NCBI RefSeq assembly: GCF_011057645.1
Contig: NZ_JAALGE010000012.1
Coordinates: forward strand, 1-60,466
Direction: 5' to 3'
From: Marisediminicola senii
GTDB taxonomy: Bacteria; Actinomycetota; Actinomycetes; Actinomycetales; Microbacteriaceae
DNA length: 60,466 nt
The number at the start of each line of letters is the position of its first letter. Position 1 is the first letter of the stretch. A program made the position numbers and the translations under genes. The notes under the pieces are model-generated. The model worked only from the letters and a program-made list of their open reading frames with translations, was not told the origin of the DNA and did not search any database. This document shows, one piece after another, positions 18,213 to 27,702 of the stretch.

Positions 18213-19439
18213 CTACGTGGTGGCGCCCAGATCCTGGAACTCGGGCACCGCGTGCACGGTGCCGACCGCGAGCTGGTAGTAGGGAACGTTGAACGAGCAG
18301 GCCTGCGGTGCGTCGTGCAGGTGGCGCCCGGCGAAGTCCATCAGCGAGACGTTGACGAAGTACTTGCCCGCTCCGAACATCGCTTCGCGGAGGGTGAACT
18401 CCACCGTGCGCGAGCCGTGCAGCGGCGGCATCGAGACGCCGAGTCGCTTGGTGGTGGTGCCGTAGACGGCCTGCCCGGTGGGGGTGTCGATCTGGATCGC
18501 GCAGATCCACTCGGCGAGGCCGGTGTCATGGCTGACCGTGACCGAGATCGTCACGTCGTCACCCGGGTTGACCGGGTCGCCGTCGACTCCCCCGGTGGGG
18601 TATGCGGATGCCGCGAGCACGTGCCCCGCGAGGGCGGCGTCGTCATGGGTGCGCTCGGCGTCATCGACCCGGCGATCCTCGAGGATGTCGCGGAATGCCG
18701 CGACGGCGTCGGGTGCATTGCCATCGAAGACGACCTCGCCCCGGTTGAGCAGCACGGCGCGGTCGCAGAGCTCGGCGACCGACCCGAGCGAGTGCGACAC
18801 GAGCACGATGGTGCGCCCCTCGCTCTGGAACTCCTTGATCTTGTCCATGCACTTGCGCTGGAACGCCTCGTCGCCGACCGCGAGCACCTCGTCGACCAGC
18901 AACAGGTCGGGGTCGGTGTGCACGGCGACCGCGAACGCGAGTCGCACGTACATGCCGGAGGAGTAGAACTTCACCTGCGTGTCGATGAAGTCGCCGATGC
19001 CGGAGAAGTCGACGATGTCGTCGAAGCGGTCCTCGGTCTCGGTCCTGCTGAGCCCGAGCACCGAGGCGTTGAGGAACACGTTCTCACGACCGGTGAGGTC
19101 GGGGTGGAAGCCGGCGCCGAGCTCGAGCAGCGCGGCGATGCGGCCGCGGCGTGCCACGGTGCCGCTGGTGGGATCGAGGATGCCGCCGATGACCTTAAGC
19201 AGGGTGCTCTTGCCCGAGCCGTTGTGCCCGATCAGTCCAATGGTCTTGCCCGCTTCGATCTCGATGCTCACGTCGCGCAGCGCCCAGAACTCTTCGCGGT
19301 GCTTCTTGCCGACGCGGCCGAGCGTGACGATGCGTTCCTTGAGCGAATTGTCCTTGCGGATGACGAAGCGCTTCGACACGCCGTCCACCGACACGATCAC
19401 GGGGGCGGGGACTCTCGCTGGGGCCATATTCGTCGACAC
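18213..19439 (-). CDS. wzt: polysaccharide ABC exporter ATPase with C-terminal Wzt-type domain
   Basis: A 408-residue ATPase of the Wzt/TagH type. GHNGSGKST (Walker A, near 68), YSSGMYVRLAFA (signature motif) and LLLVDEVLAVGDE (Walker B, near 180) are intact. After the nucleotide-binding domain (to about 250) a beta-rich C-terminal domain of about 150 residues resembles Wzt-C, which in Gram-negative systems recognises the finished glycan end. The permease gene is 72 bp upstream. I prefer the GTG at 19439, preceded by AAGGTGAG at proper distance; a GTG at 19448 would add three residues. Confidence 0.9.
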   Translation of the reverse strand: MSTNMAPARVPAPVIVSVDGVSKRFVIRKDNSLKERIVTLGRVGKKHREEFWALRDVSIEIEAGKTIGLIGHNGSGKSTLLKVIGGILDPTSGTVARRGRIAALLELGAGFHPDLTGRENVFLNASVLGLSRTETEDRFDDIVDFSGIGDFIDTQVKFYSSGMYVRLAFAVAVHTDPDLLLVDEVLAVGDEAFQRKCMDKIKEFQSEGRTIVLVSHSLGSVAELCDRAVLLNRGEVVFDGNAPDAVAAFRDILEDRRVDDAERTHDDAALAGHVLAASAYPTGGVDGDPVNPGDDVTISVTVSHDTGLAEWICAIQIDTPTGQAVYGTTTKRLGVSMPPLHGSRTVEFTLREAMFGAGKYFVNVSLMDFAGRHLHDAPQACSFNVPYYQLAVGTVHAVPEFQDLGATT

Positions 19440-19511
19440 GGTACTCACCTTGCTGTTATTCGGTCGTGGGGCGCGTGTCCCCGGGGAGTGCGGGTGCTCA
19501 GCGGCATCCGT

Positions 19512-20417
19512 CTACAGCTCCTGGGCGAAGTTGCCCTGCAGGCGCGCGAAGACACGCTGGAATGCGACCAGGAGGATGAGTCCGACGAAGATCGCGACAC
19601 CCTGGCGCAGCAGCAATTCGGACGGGTACTCGACGATGTCGTGCCCGCTGGTCCAGAACGCGCGCTGGAATCCGAGCACCGCGAGGGTGACCGGGTTGTT
19701 GGTGTAGACCTCGAGCATCCACGCGGTCGGTATCTGGTCGCGCACGATCTGCCACGAGTACACGACGGGCGAAGCCCAGAACATGATGAGGATGATGACC
19801 TCGACGAGGTAGCCGATGTCGCGCAGGTACACGTTCGCGGCCGAGAGCAGGAAGCCGAACGCGGTGCCGTACAGCACGAGGATCAACAGCGAGGGGATCG
19901 CGAACAGCAGCTCGATGGTCCACGGGAAGTGGCCGACGGCGATGGTCGCGGCGATGAGGATCACCAGCTGGATCATGAAGTTGAACAGCGACGACCCGAC
20001 GCTCGCGAGGGGGAAGATCTCCCTCGGCAGGTAGATCTTCTTGATCAGGCCGCCGTTGCCGACGATCGACGCGGTCGCCCCCACCACGATCTCGCTGAAC
20101 AGCCCGTAGGCGACGAGGCCGGTGAAGATGTAGACCGCGAAGTCGGGGATGCCACGGGCGGCGCCGAGGAAGTTGCCGAGCACCACGTAGTAGATGACCA
20201 GCTGCGTGATGGGGCGAACCAGGGTCCAGACGAAGCCGAGCGCGCTGTCCTTATACCGGGCCTTGAGGTCGCGCCTGACGAGCAGGCCGAGCATCTCGCG
20301 CTGCCGGAAGATCTCGACGAACGATGAGATGGTGCCGCTGAAGCCGGGGGCGGGTCCGCCCACCCTGACCATGGGCTGCTCTGACAGTCTGGTCAGGCGA
20401 TCTTGGGCAGTCGACAC
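19512..20417 (-). CDS. wzm: polysaccharide ABC exporter permease
   Basis: A 301-residue ABC-2 type permease with six predicted membrane helices. LLVRRDLKARYKDSALGFVW at about 46-65 is the conserved amphipathic start of Wzm/TagG permeases, and FWASPVVYS lies near residue 214. With the adjacent ATPase it would export an undecaprenyl-linked glycan through the membrane. The GTG at 20417 is the first start of the frame. An inverted repeat lies 36 bp upstream of the start. Confidence 0.9.
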   Translation of the reverse strand: MSTAQDRLTRLSEQPMVRVGGPAPGFSGTISSFVEIFRQREMLGLLVRRDLKARYKDSALGFVWTLVRPITQLVIYYVVLGNFLGAARGIPDFAVYIFTGLVAYGLFSEIVVGATASIVGNGGLIKKIYLPREIFPLASVGSSLFNFMIQLVILIAATIAVGHFPWTIELLFAIPSLLILVLYGTAFGFLLSAANVYLRDIGYLVEVIILIMFWASPVVYSWQIVRDQIPTAWMLEVYTNNPVTLAVLGFQRAFWTSGHDIVEYPSELLLRQGVAIFVGLILLVAFQRVFARLQGNFAQEL

Positions 20418-20452
20418 GAATCACATCATTTCCGTTGGAGCCGGATCGGCAG

Positions 20453-20466
20453 GACCACAAGTGGTC
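20453..20466. promoter_or_regulatory. operator-like inverted repeat upstream of wzm-wzt
   Basis: GACCAC-AA-GTGGTC is a perfect 6-bp inverted repeat, 36 bp upstream of the exporter operon. A TAGTAT box on the minus strand occurs further upstream near 20510, so the repeat would lie in the transcribed leader. The bound regulator is unknown. Confidence 0.4.
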
Positions 20467-20528
20467 ACGCAACGATCGCGCCGGGGATGGTACCCCCGCG
20501 GCGCGTCGTCCATACTACGACCCCGCGG

Positions 20529-21740
20529 TTATACGCCCGACCGGCCGCGCTGGCGCAGCGCCGACCTGGCACGGATGGCCCGGCCGCGCATGACGCGGAG
20601 GGCGCGGTCGGTGAACCTCTCGCGCAGCAGCCGTTCCGCCTCGGAGAGCCGGCTGGCTACGGCGTCGCGGTCGGCACGCAGCGCATCGCGTTCCGCGACC
20701 AGGTTGTCGCGCTCGATGGCGAGCTCGAGGATGGTGGCGCTCTGGCCCCGCCTTGCCTCCTCGTCGGCAGCCGCCCTCGCGGTCGCGGCGGCGAGTTCCG
20801 GCTCCAGCCGGTCGACCTTCGCCGCGACGGAATGGAGTTCACGACCCAGTGCGCGCGCGACCTTCTCCAGCGCCGGGTCGATCGCGACGTCGGCCACCGG
20901 GGATGGCCGACTGTCGGCAATGCGGGAATCGGGCACGAAATACCCGTCGAGGATGCCCTGGGCGAGCTCGTCGCCGGCCGGGTGGCGCATCACGTAGTAG
21001 GGAAGCAGCGTTCCGCGCTTGAGCCGGCCGTAGTCGCGCATGCCGTGGTGGTTGGCGCTCGGCGTGAGGTGCGGGTTGCTCTCGTAGGCGCGCCCCGAGA
21101 CCTCGACCTTGCGGCTGAATTGCGACCAGGAGCGCCACGGAAAGTGCAGCACGTCGATCGCGAGGTCGTCGCCCGGCTCCCCTTTGCTTTCGATGCTCAC
21201 CAGGTGGTTGCCCTGAGAGACGATGACGTCGGGGTCTCCGACGTGCACGGCCACGGGGGTGGCATGGTCGAGCAGGCCCAGTTTCTTCATGGCATTCGCC
21301 GGGCGTAGGTCACGGTAGGTGAGGCGCTGCAGGCCGGAGCCCTCGAGAGCGGGGGCCCCGATCATGTCGGTGACCGCGACGGTGAAGCTGCGGTACGCGG
21401 TCGGCATCTCGGCGAACACGTCACTGAGGGTGCGGCCGGCGGCACGCGGCATCCAGAATTCATCTGCATCGGCGTTGATTACCCAGTCGGCACCGTGCAT
21501 GGTGTGCGCATCACGGGCCATCCGGGTGACGACGGTGCCCTGCTGCTTGCGGTGTTCCGGGTCGTGACGCAGGTCGATGCGGCCGCGCGAGGCGTATTCT
21601 TCGAGGATCTCGGTGGTGCCGTCGACCGACGCGTTGTCGGTGATCACGAACATATCGACGCCCTGGGCGAGGTGATGATCGAGCCAGGCCGAGATGACGT
21701 CCGCTTCGTCGCGGACCATCATGGTCATCACAAGAGTCAT
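20529..21740 (-). CDS. glycosyltransferase (GT2_4-like) with C-terminal coiled coil
   Basis: A 403-residue protein. The N-terminal part starts MTLVMTMMVRDEADVI and has DWVINADADEFW near 90, the acidic motif of the Glyco_tranf_2_4/DUF23-like GT-A group. Residues about 285-375 are Ala/Glu/Arg-rich heptads typical of a coiled coil, ending in a basic tail. In some glycan systems a coiled coil linked to a transferase measures chain length or tethers it to partners, which is an inference here. No ribosome site is obvious before the ATG at 21740; an inverted repeat lies in the leader. Confidence 0.75.
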   Translation of the reverse strand: MTLVMTMMVRDEADVISAWLDHHLAQGVDMFVITDNASVDGTTEILEEYASRGRIDLRHDPEHRKQQGTVVTRMARDAHTMHGADWVINADADEFWMPRAAGRTLSDVFAEMPTAYRSFTVAVTDMIGAPALEGSGLQRLTYRDLRPANAMKKLGLLDHATPVAVHVGDPDVIVSQGNHLVSIESKGEPGDDLAIDVLHFPWRSWSQFSRKVEVSGRAYESNPHLTPSANHHGMRDYGRLKRGTLLPYYVMRHPAGDELAQGILDGYFVPDSRIADSRPSPVADVAIDPALEKVARALGRELHSVAAKVDRLEPELAAATARAAADEEARRGQSATILELAIERDNLVAERDALRADRDAVASRLSEAERLLRERFTDRALRVMRGRAIRARSALRQRGRSGV

Positions 21741-21765
21741 GGGGATATCGGCTTTCTGGATTCGC

Positions 21766-21782
21766 GGCGAACCTGGTTCGCC
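21766..21782. promoter_or_regulatory. inverted repeat in glycosyltransferase leader
   Basis: GGCGAAC-CTG-GTTCGCC is a perfect 7-bp inverted repeat 26 bp upstream of the ATG at 21740. It could be an operator or an RNA hairpin. Confidence 0.4.
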
Positions 21783-21823
21783 TCCCGCCCTATTGTGGCA
21801 GAGCCCCGGGCAGGGCGCCCTAC

Positions 21824-21839
21824 GCCCCCGTTCGGGGGC
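21824..21839. terminator. hairpin terminator
   Basis: GCCCCC-GTTC-GGGGGC forms a perfect 6-bp GC stem with a tetraloop between the stop at 21879 and the next promoter region on the minus strand. No U-tract follows. Confidence 0.55.
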
Positions 21840-21878
21840 ACCTCATGGAGCGGCCCTCACGGAACAGCGGAGCCCCGG

Positions 21879-22700
21879 TCAGATCGTGCCGGGGTTGAGG
21901 TAGCGGTAGAACTCCTCCTTGACCGCGACCATGGAGTGGTACTGGTTCGTCTCCTCGAGCACCATGGTGATCTCGACGGGGAGCTTGGCCAGGGTGAGCC
22001 CGCGGGTCTTGGCGTAGTGGCTCAGCCATATGTCGTCCATCAGCCAGAACCGGTCGGGAAGCTGGGTGAAGAACTCGTCGTCGAGGAAGATTGAGGCGGC
22101 GCAGACCATTCCGCCCGGGCCGATGTGGTCGACCTGGCCGCCGACGACGGAATAGCCGCGCTCCCAGTAGCTCACGCCGATGAAAAAAGCCCACCAGGCG
22201 GTGACGGCCTCCGGCCGGTAGTGCGCGATGGCGGTGGAGACGAAGGTCTCGTCGAAGTTCTCGTCGTCGTCGATGACGATGACGGGGCCGGTATATCCAG
22301 CGAGTGCGAGCTTGCGTGCCCAGTAGAATCGGGCGATCGACCCGAGGTTGAACGGCGACTTGACCAGCTCGACCCTGGTGGTGCCGCCGTCGGCCACGTA
22401 CTCCCGGAGTGCGCGCAGGTAGAGGGGGTGGTCGCGGCGCTTGTTGTTCCACAGGTAGAGCCGCACGCCGCCCGCGTAGTCCTGGGCGTCGAGCAGTGCG
22501 AGCGTCTCCCGCAATCGCGCCGGACGGTTCCACAGGCACATGAGCACCACTGCCTCGCCGGCGAGGGGGGTATCGCGGCCGAAGACGCGGGACGCGAACC
22601 GCCCGGCCAGCAGTCGGTCCTTGATGGTCTTCTTGACGAACCGCTTGGGACCGCGGATGAGCTTGGTGACCAGTCTCCTGGGGCCGCTGATGATTCGCAC
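21879..22700 (-). CDS. GT-A fold glycosyltransferase-like protein
   Basis: A 273-residue protein. AVVLMCLWNRPARLRETL near 50 is a GT2-like opening, and VIVIDDDENFDETF near 145 is a strong acidic (DDD) metal-site motif. WLMDDIWLSHYA near 222 supplies a second acidic pair typical of catalytic bases. The N-terminal 40 residues are basic and may contact the membrane. The substrate is unassigned. GTG 22700 is the only sensible start. The downstream end of the upstream epimerase gene is 17 bp away, so they are probably one operon. Confidence 0.7.
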   Translation of the reverse strand: MRIISGPRRLVTKLIRGPKRFVKKTIKDRLLAGRFASRVFGRDTPLAGEAVVLMCLWNRPARLRETLALLDAQDYAGGVRLYLWNNKRRDHPLYLRALREYVADGGTTRVELVKSPFNLGSIARFYWARKLALAGYTGPVIVIDDDENFDETFVSTAIAHYRPEAVTAWWAFFIGVSYWERGYSVVGGQVDHIGPGGMVCAASIFLDDEFFTQLPDRFWLMDDIWLSHYAKTRGLTLAKLPVEITMVLEETNQYHSMVAVKEEFYRYLNPGTI

Positions 22701-22717
22701 GCGACGAGCCTACGGTG

Positions 22718-23539
22718 TCACGGAGCGCGGGTCGGGTCGAAGCCGATGAGGGCACGGGCGCGGCCGATGTCGGCGACGCTGTAGCTCGGACTGCCGTCGG
22801 TGACCGTGTACGGAACGCCGACGAGCTCCGCGCGGGCGATGAGCGCCTCGTTCGAGGTCGCTATCCCACTGCCGATATTCACGGTGGTGACGGCGTCGAC
22901 GAGCGGCGCGAGAACGCTGGCGGCGAGGGCGCGGACGACGTCGTCGACGTGCACGTAGTCGCGCACGAAGGTCGATCGCCCCCGGAAACGCAGCTCCTCC
23001 CCCGGCGCACCGCCGGTGGAGCGTGTCGCGAGGGAGTCGGGGAACCCCGCACCCCACACGTTGAAGATGCGGAGGATGACCGCCTGGGGTCCACCGGCGC
23101 GCGCAGCATCGCCGAGGATGACTTCTGCCTGCTCCTTGGTGCGCCCGTACAGCGACGACGGGGCGAGGGGCGCTGATTCGCTGAGGGGCACGAGAGCCCG
23201 GTCGCCGTAGACGGCAGCGGTCGACGCCAGGACGATCCTCCGCACTCCGGCCGTGGCGGCCGCAGCGGCGAGTGCGCGCACGGCGTCGACGTTGACGGCG
23301 ACCGCCCGCGCCTCGTCGCGGTCGCACTCACCGGCCAGCACCGCGGCCAGGTGCACGATGGCGTCGGGGCGCACCTCGGCAACGACGCGCTGCACGTCTG
23401 CATGGTCGGCGATGTCGAGCCGGACGCCGGTGGTCGCGGTGCGGCTGGACTGCACGATCTCGATACCGGGGTCGTGCTCCAGCGCGGCCACCAGCTCCCG
23501 CCCGATCCTCCCGGTGGCACCAGTGACGAGGACCCTCAC
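22718..23539 (-). CDS. NAD-dependent sugar-nucleotide epimerase/dehydratase
   Basis: A 273-residue extended short-chain dehydrogenase. GATGRIG at 7-13 binds the dinucleotide, LASTAAVYG near 104 holds the catalytic Ser/Thr region, and YGRTK gives the Tyr-x-x-x-Lys pair. FVRDYVHVDDVVRAL near 200 is typical of GalE/RmlB-like enzymes. It starts one base after the stop of the CapD-like gene, so the two probably act in sequence on one nucleotide sugar, for example 4,6-dehydration followed by epimerisation or reduction. The exact substrate is not predictable. Confidence 0.8.
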   Translation of the reverse strand: MRVLVTGATGRIGRELVAALEHDPGIEIVQSSRTATTGVRLDIADHADVQRVVAEVRPDAIVHLAAVLAGECDRDEARAVAVNVDAVRALAAAAATAGVRRIVLASTAAVYGDRALVPLSESAPLAPSSLYGRTKEQAEVILGDAARAGGPQAVILRIFNVWGAGFPDSLATRSTGGAPGEELRFRGRSTFVRDYVHVDDVVRALAASVLAPLVDAVTTVNIGSGIATSNEALIARAELVGVPYTVTDGSPSYSVADIGRARALIGFDPTRAP

Positions 23540-24949
<1,410 letters not shown>

Positions 24950-25047
24950 AGCCGCAGCCGCAACGGGCGGTCCTCCGCCACCCCCGTCAGGAGCAGCCGG
25001 GCGTCGTCAATTGCACGCTCGACCGCCCCTAGCCTGCGCGGCGTCGG

Positions 25048-27633
25048 TCAGAAGCCGCACGGGGTGAGGTTCATCACCGCCGAGGTGAGCGTGTTCGGCC
25101 CGCCCAGCAGCACGACCTTCGTCGCGTCGAGCGCGTCGATGTCGGCGAGCACGCCCTTCGGCACGCAGTTGGATGGCACCACGTAGAGGGGCGCGTCGAC
25201 CTTGCCGGCCAGGGCGGAGCCCGCGAGGGCGTCTGGGTAGTTGTAGCCGGTGGCGAGGTAGACGGTGTCGCTCGTCGTGAACACGTCGTTGTTGATGTTC
25301 CTCGATGCGGCGAACCGGTCGGAGCCCGCGAATCGCTCCACGGTGGTGCCGGAGGTGCGCAGGGACTGCTCGACCCCGGTCGAGACCGAGTTCACCCCGC
25401 CGCCGATCTTGACGGTGGTCACGCCGAGCGCTCTCATGAGGCTGGTGGTCTCGCTTCCGGCGCTGGAGGCGACGCCGTTGACCAGGACGATCGGGGCGCC
25501 GATCGATCCGCCGGCAGCACCCGCGGAGAGCGCGTCGGGGAAGTTCCAGCCGGTGACCGCGTAGGCGGTGTCGGCGTCGACGGTGTACGGGTTCTGGTCG
25601 CCGAACGCGTACTCGACGACCGCGCGGGAGGCCTCGAACCTGTCCTTGCCGGTGAGCCGAAGCACCTCAGGGGAGAACACGGCTCCTGATTGCGGTCTGA
25701 ACTCCATCGCCTTGAGCTGGTTCAGCACCACGTCGGAGACGGAATTCGGCCCACCGACGATGACGATCTTCTTGGGCTTGAGACTCCCCTGCAGTTCGGT
25801 GACCACGGACTTGGGAAGCTCACCCGGGTAGGTCAGGAGGAGGGGTCCGCCGTCTTCCACTGCTGCCGGCCCCGCACTGAGGGCATCGGGGTAGTTGGTG
25901 CCGGTCGCGATGTACACCACGGGCACCTCGCCGTCGGGGTACGCCTTCTTCGCGACGTTGACGGCGACCTCGAACCGGTCGGCGCCGCTGATGCGCGTGA
26001 CCGTGGGCGCGGTCGGCGTCGGGGTAGGCGTGGGGGTAGGCGTCGGCGTGGGGGTCGGCGTCGGCGTCGGCGTCGGAGTGGGCGTCGGCGTGGGGGTCGG
26101 CGTCGGCGTCGGAGTGGGAGTGGGAGTGGGCGTCGGCGTGGGGGTCGGCGTCGGCGGGTTGCCGATCGTGAGGGTGCCATCCACCGGGGTCGACACGTTC
26201 GCGGTGCCCCAGGTCGACGAGATCGTGTAGGGGTGGCGGCCCTCCGGCAGGCCGACGAGGCTCACCGACCAGGTTCCGTTCGTCTGCACCTTTGCGGTGC
26301 GGGGCGTGTATTCCGACGCAAACTTGATCGCCACCGAGTGCCCGGCGTTGAAGTTGAGCAGCTGTCCGCTCATCGCCGACCCCACGGCCGCCGACGCGCC
26401 GACGGCGGGCACGACGATGGACGGCGCTTCGGAGAAGACACCCAGTTCCCACTTGCCGGCCAGCTGCTTGGTGACGCTGGGCTTGCCCGCCAACGAGATC
26501 ATGGGGAAGAAGGCCGAGACGGCGTTGGGCTGGTTCGTGCGGTCGCAGGAGCCGCTGAATCCACCCGCCGAGTTAATGCCGATCGCCGCGGAGCCCACCA
26601 GCGCGCTGCCGCCGCTGTCGCCCTGCAGCATGCAGGCGTCGGAGACGACGAGGTTGACCTTCTTGCCGTCGACGTCGACATCCTGGTCGACGGCCAGGAT
26701 CGTGCCGCAGGTCCAGCCGGTGGTACTACCTGACTTGCAGACTTTTGCATTGACGACTGCAGCGATCTGGTCGCGGACGATGACGGGCGCGGAACTCATC
26801 GGGGCCCCGGTGCCGCCGCCCCAGGTCGCGACCTGCGGCACCGACGTGAACGACGTGGCGTTTGCGGTGACGACCCCGACGTCGTAACCGAGGCCGAACG
26901 CGAAGGTATTCGCTACCGGGCCGCCCAGCACGGGGCCGGTTGCGCCAATCGACCCAGGAGCGGTCTGGCGGAATGCCTTGAAGCTGTTTGCATCTCCCTC
27001 GCAGTGCCCGGCGGTGGCGAACTGGGAGGCGCCGGTGGTCACGCTGCGGCCGGTGAAGCCAACGGAGCATCGAAAACCGTAGCCGCCGTTGAGGTACGTG
27101 TACGCGGTGCCGCCGACCAGGTCTTCGGCGAGCGCCTCGAGCTCCAGCGCACTGAAGTCGCGCTCGGCGACGGGGGCGCCGATCTCGGCGACGGCTCCGG
27201 TGGCCTCGACGAGCGTCGCCTCCTCCTCGTCTGCGACGTTCACGACGAGGGTGGTGCCGTCGAGCCGCGAACCGAGCACGTCGATGCCCTCATCGGTGAG
27301 GTAGTCGGCGATGGTGGATGCGTCGGCCGCGGCATCCGCCTGGGCGAGGTATTCCGCGCTCGAGATCCCGAGGTCGCGCTCCAGTGCGGCAGCCAGCTCG
27401 GTCGGCAGCTCGGCGGCCTCGGCGACGTAGGACTCCACGGCATACGACTCCAGCTGCGGAACCTCGGCGGGGGTCAGGTCGACCCGCACGGGCGATTCCG
27501 GCGCCGATGCCGGATTGAGGGCGGGGCGCTCCGTTGCCGACGCGGCGACGGGAACGAGCCCGCCGACCGCGCACAGCGCGATCACGGTCAGGGTGGCGAG
27601 GGAACGACTGCGCATGGTGGGCCTTGCATTCAT
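25048..27633 (-). CDS. secreted streptogrisin-like serine protease with cell-wall-binding repeats
   Basis: An 861-residue exported protein. Signal peptide at about 1-33. Residues 60-170 look like an alpha-lytic-protease-type propeptide. The S1 protease domain has an apparent triad: His210 (TAGHCEG), Asp251 (GYDVGVV) and Ser340 (QGDSGGS), with Cys pairs typical of streptogrisins. A beta domain (about 400-490), a Thr-Pro linker (about 493-541) and three cell-wall-binding type 2 repeats (543-861) follow. The last repeat has a Cys pair (NCVPKG and TPCGF). It probably processes surface or external proteins while held on the wall. The alternative start ATG 27615 has AAGG upstream. Confidence 0.85.
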   Translation of the reverse strand: MNARPTMRSRSLATLTVIALCAVGGLVPVAASATERPALNPASAPESPVRVDLTPAEVPQLESYAVESYVAEAAELPTELAAALERDLGISSAEYLAQADAAADASTIADYLTDEGIDVLGSRLDGTTLVVNVADEEEATLVEATGAVAEIGAPVAERDFSALELEALAEDLVGGTAYTYLNGGYGFRCSVGFTGRSVTTGASQFATAGHCEGDANSFKAFRQTAPGSIGATGPVLGGPVANTFAFGLGYDVGVVTANATSFTSVPQVATWGGGTGAPMSSAPVIVRDQIAAVVNAKVCKSGSTTGWTCGTILAVDQDVDVDGKKVNLVVSDACMLQGDSGGSALVGSAAIGINSAGGFSGSCDRTNQPNAVSAFFPMISLAGKPSVTKQLAGKWELGVFSEAPSIVVPAVGASAAVGSAMSGQLLNFNAGHSVAIKFASEYTPRTAKVQTNGTWSVSLVGLPEGRHPYTISSTWGTANVSTPVDGTLTIGNPPTPTPTPTPTPTPTPTPTPTPTPTPTPTPTPTPTPTPTPTPTPTPTPTAPTVTRISGADRFEVAVNVAKKAYPDGEVPVVYIATGTNYPDALSAGPAAVEDGGPLLLTYPGELPKSVVTELQGSLKPKKIVIVGGPNSVSDVVLNQLKAMEFRPQSGAVFSPEVLRLTGKDRFEASRAVVEYAFGDQNPYTVDADTAYAVTGWNFPDALSAGAAGGSIGAPIVLVNGVASSAGSETTSLMRALGVTTVKIGGGVNSVSTGVEQSLRTSGTTVERFAGSDRFAASRNINNDVFTTSDTVYLATGYNYPDALAGSALAGKVDAPLYVVPSNCVPKGVLADIDALDATKVVLLGGPNTLTSAVMNLTPCGF
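26008..26158 (-). repeat. low-complexity Thr-Pro-coding repeat
   Basis: About 150 bp of GTCGGC/GTGGGG hexamer variants encode an alternating Thr-Pro linker of about 48 residues in the protease. Hexamer repeats can change length in frame, so linker length may vary between strains. Confidence 0.85.
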
Positions 27634-27702
27634 TTGTGGTTCACGGGTGTGAAGAAGAGAAGTTGTAGGAAGAGGGAGAGCGGGCAGCGCGGTGTACGCG
27701 GG

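Noticed and set aside
18252-20327. 691-codon open frame on the plus strand opposite wzt-wzm
   Set aside because: Its composition (Asp/Glu/Val/Gly/Arg-rich, no domains) is the usual antisense shadow in high-GC DNA; the minus strand has complete ABC transporter motifs.
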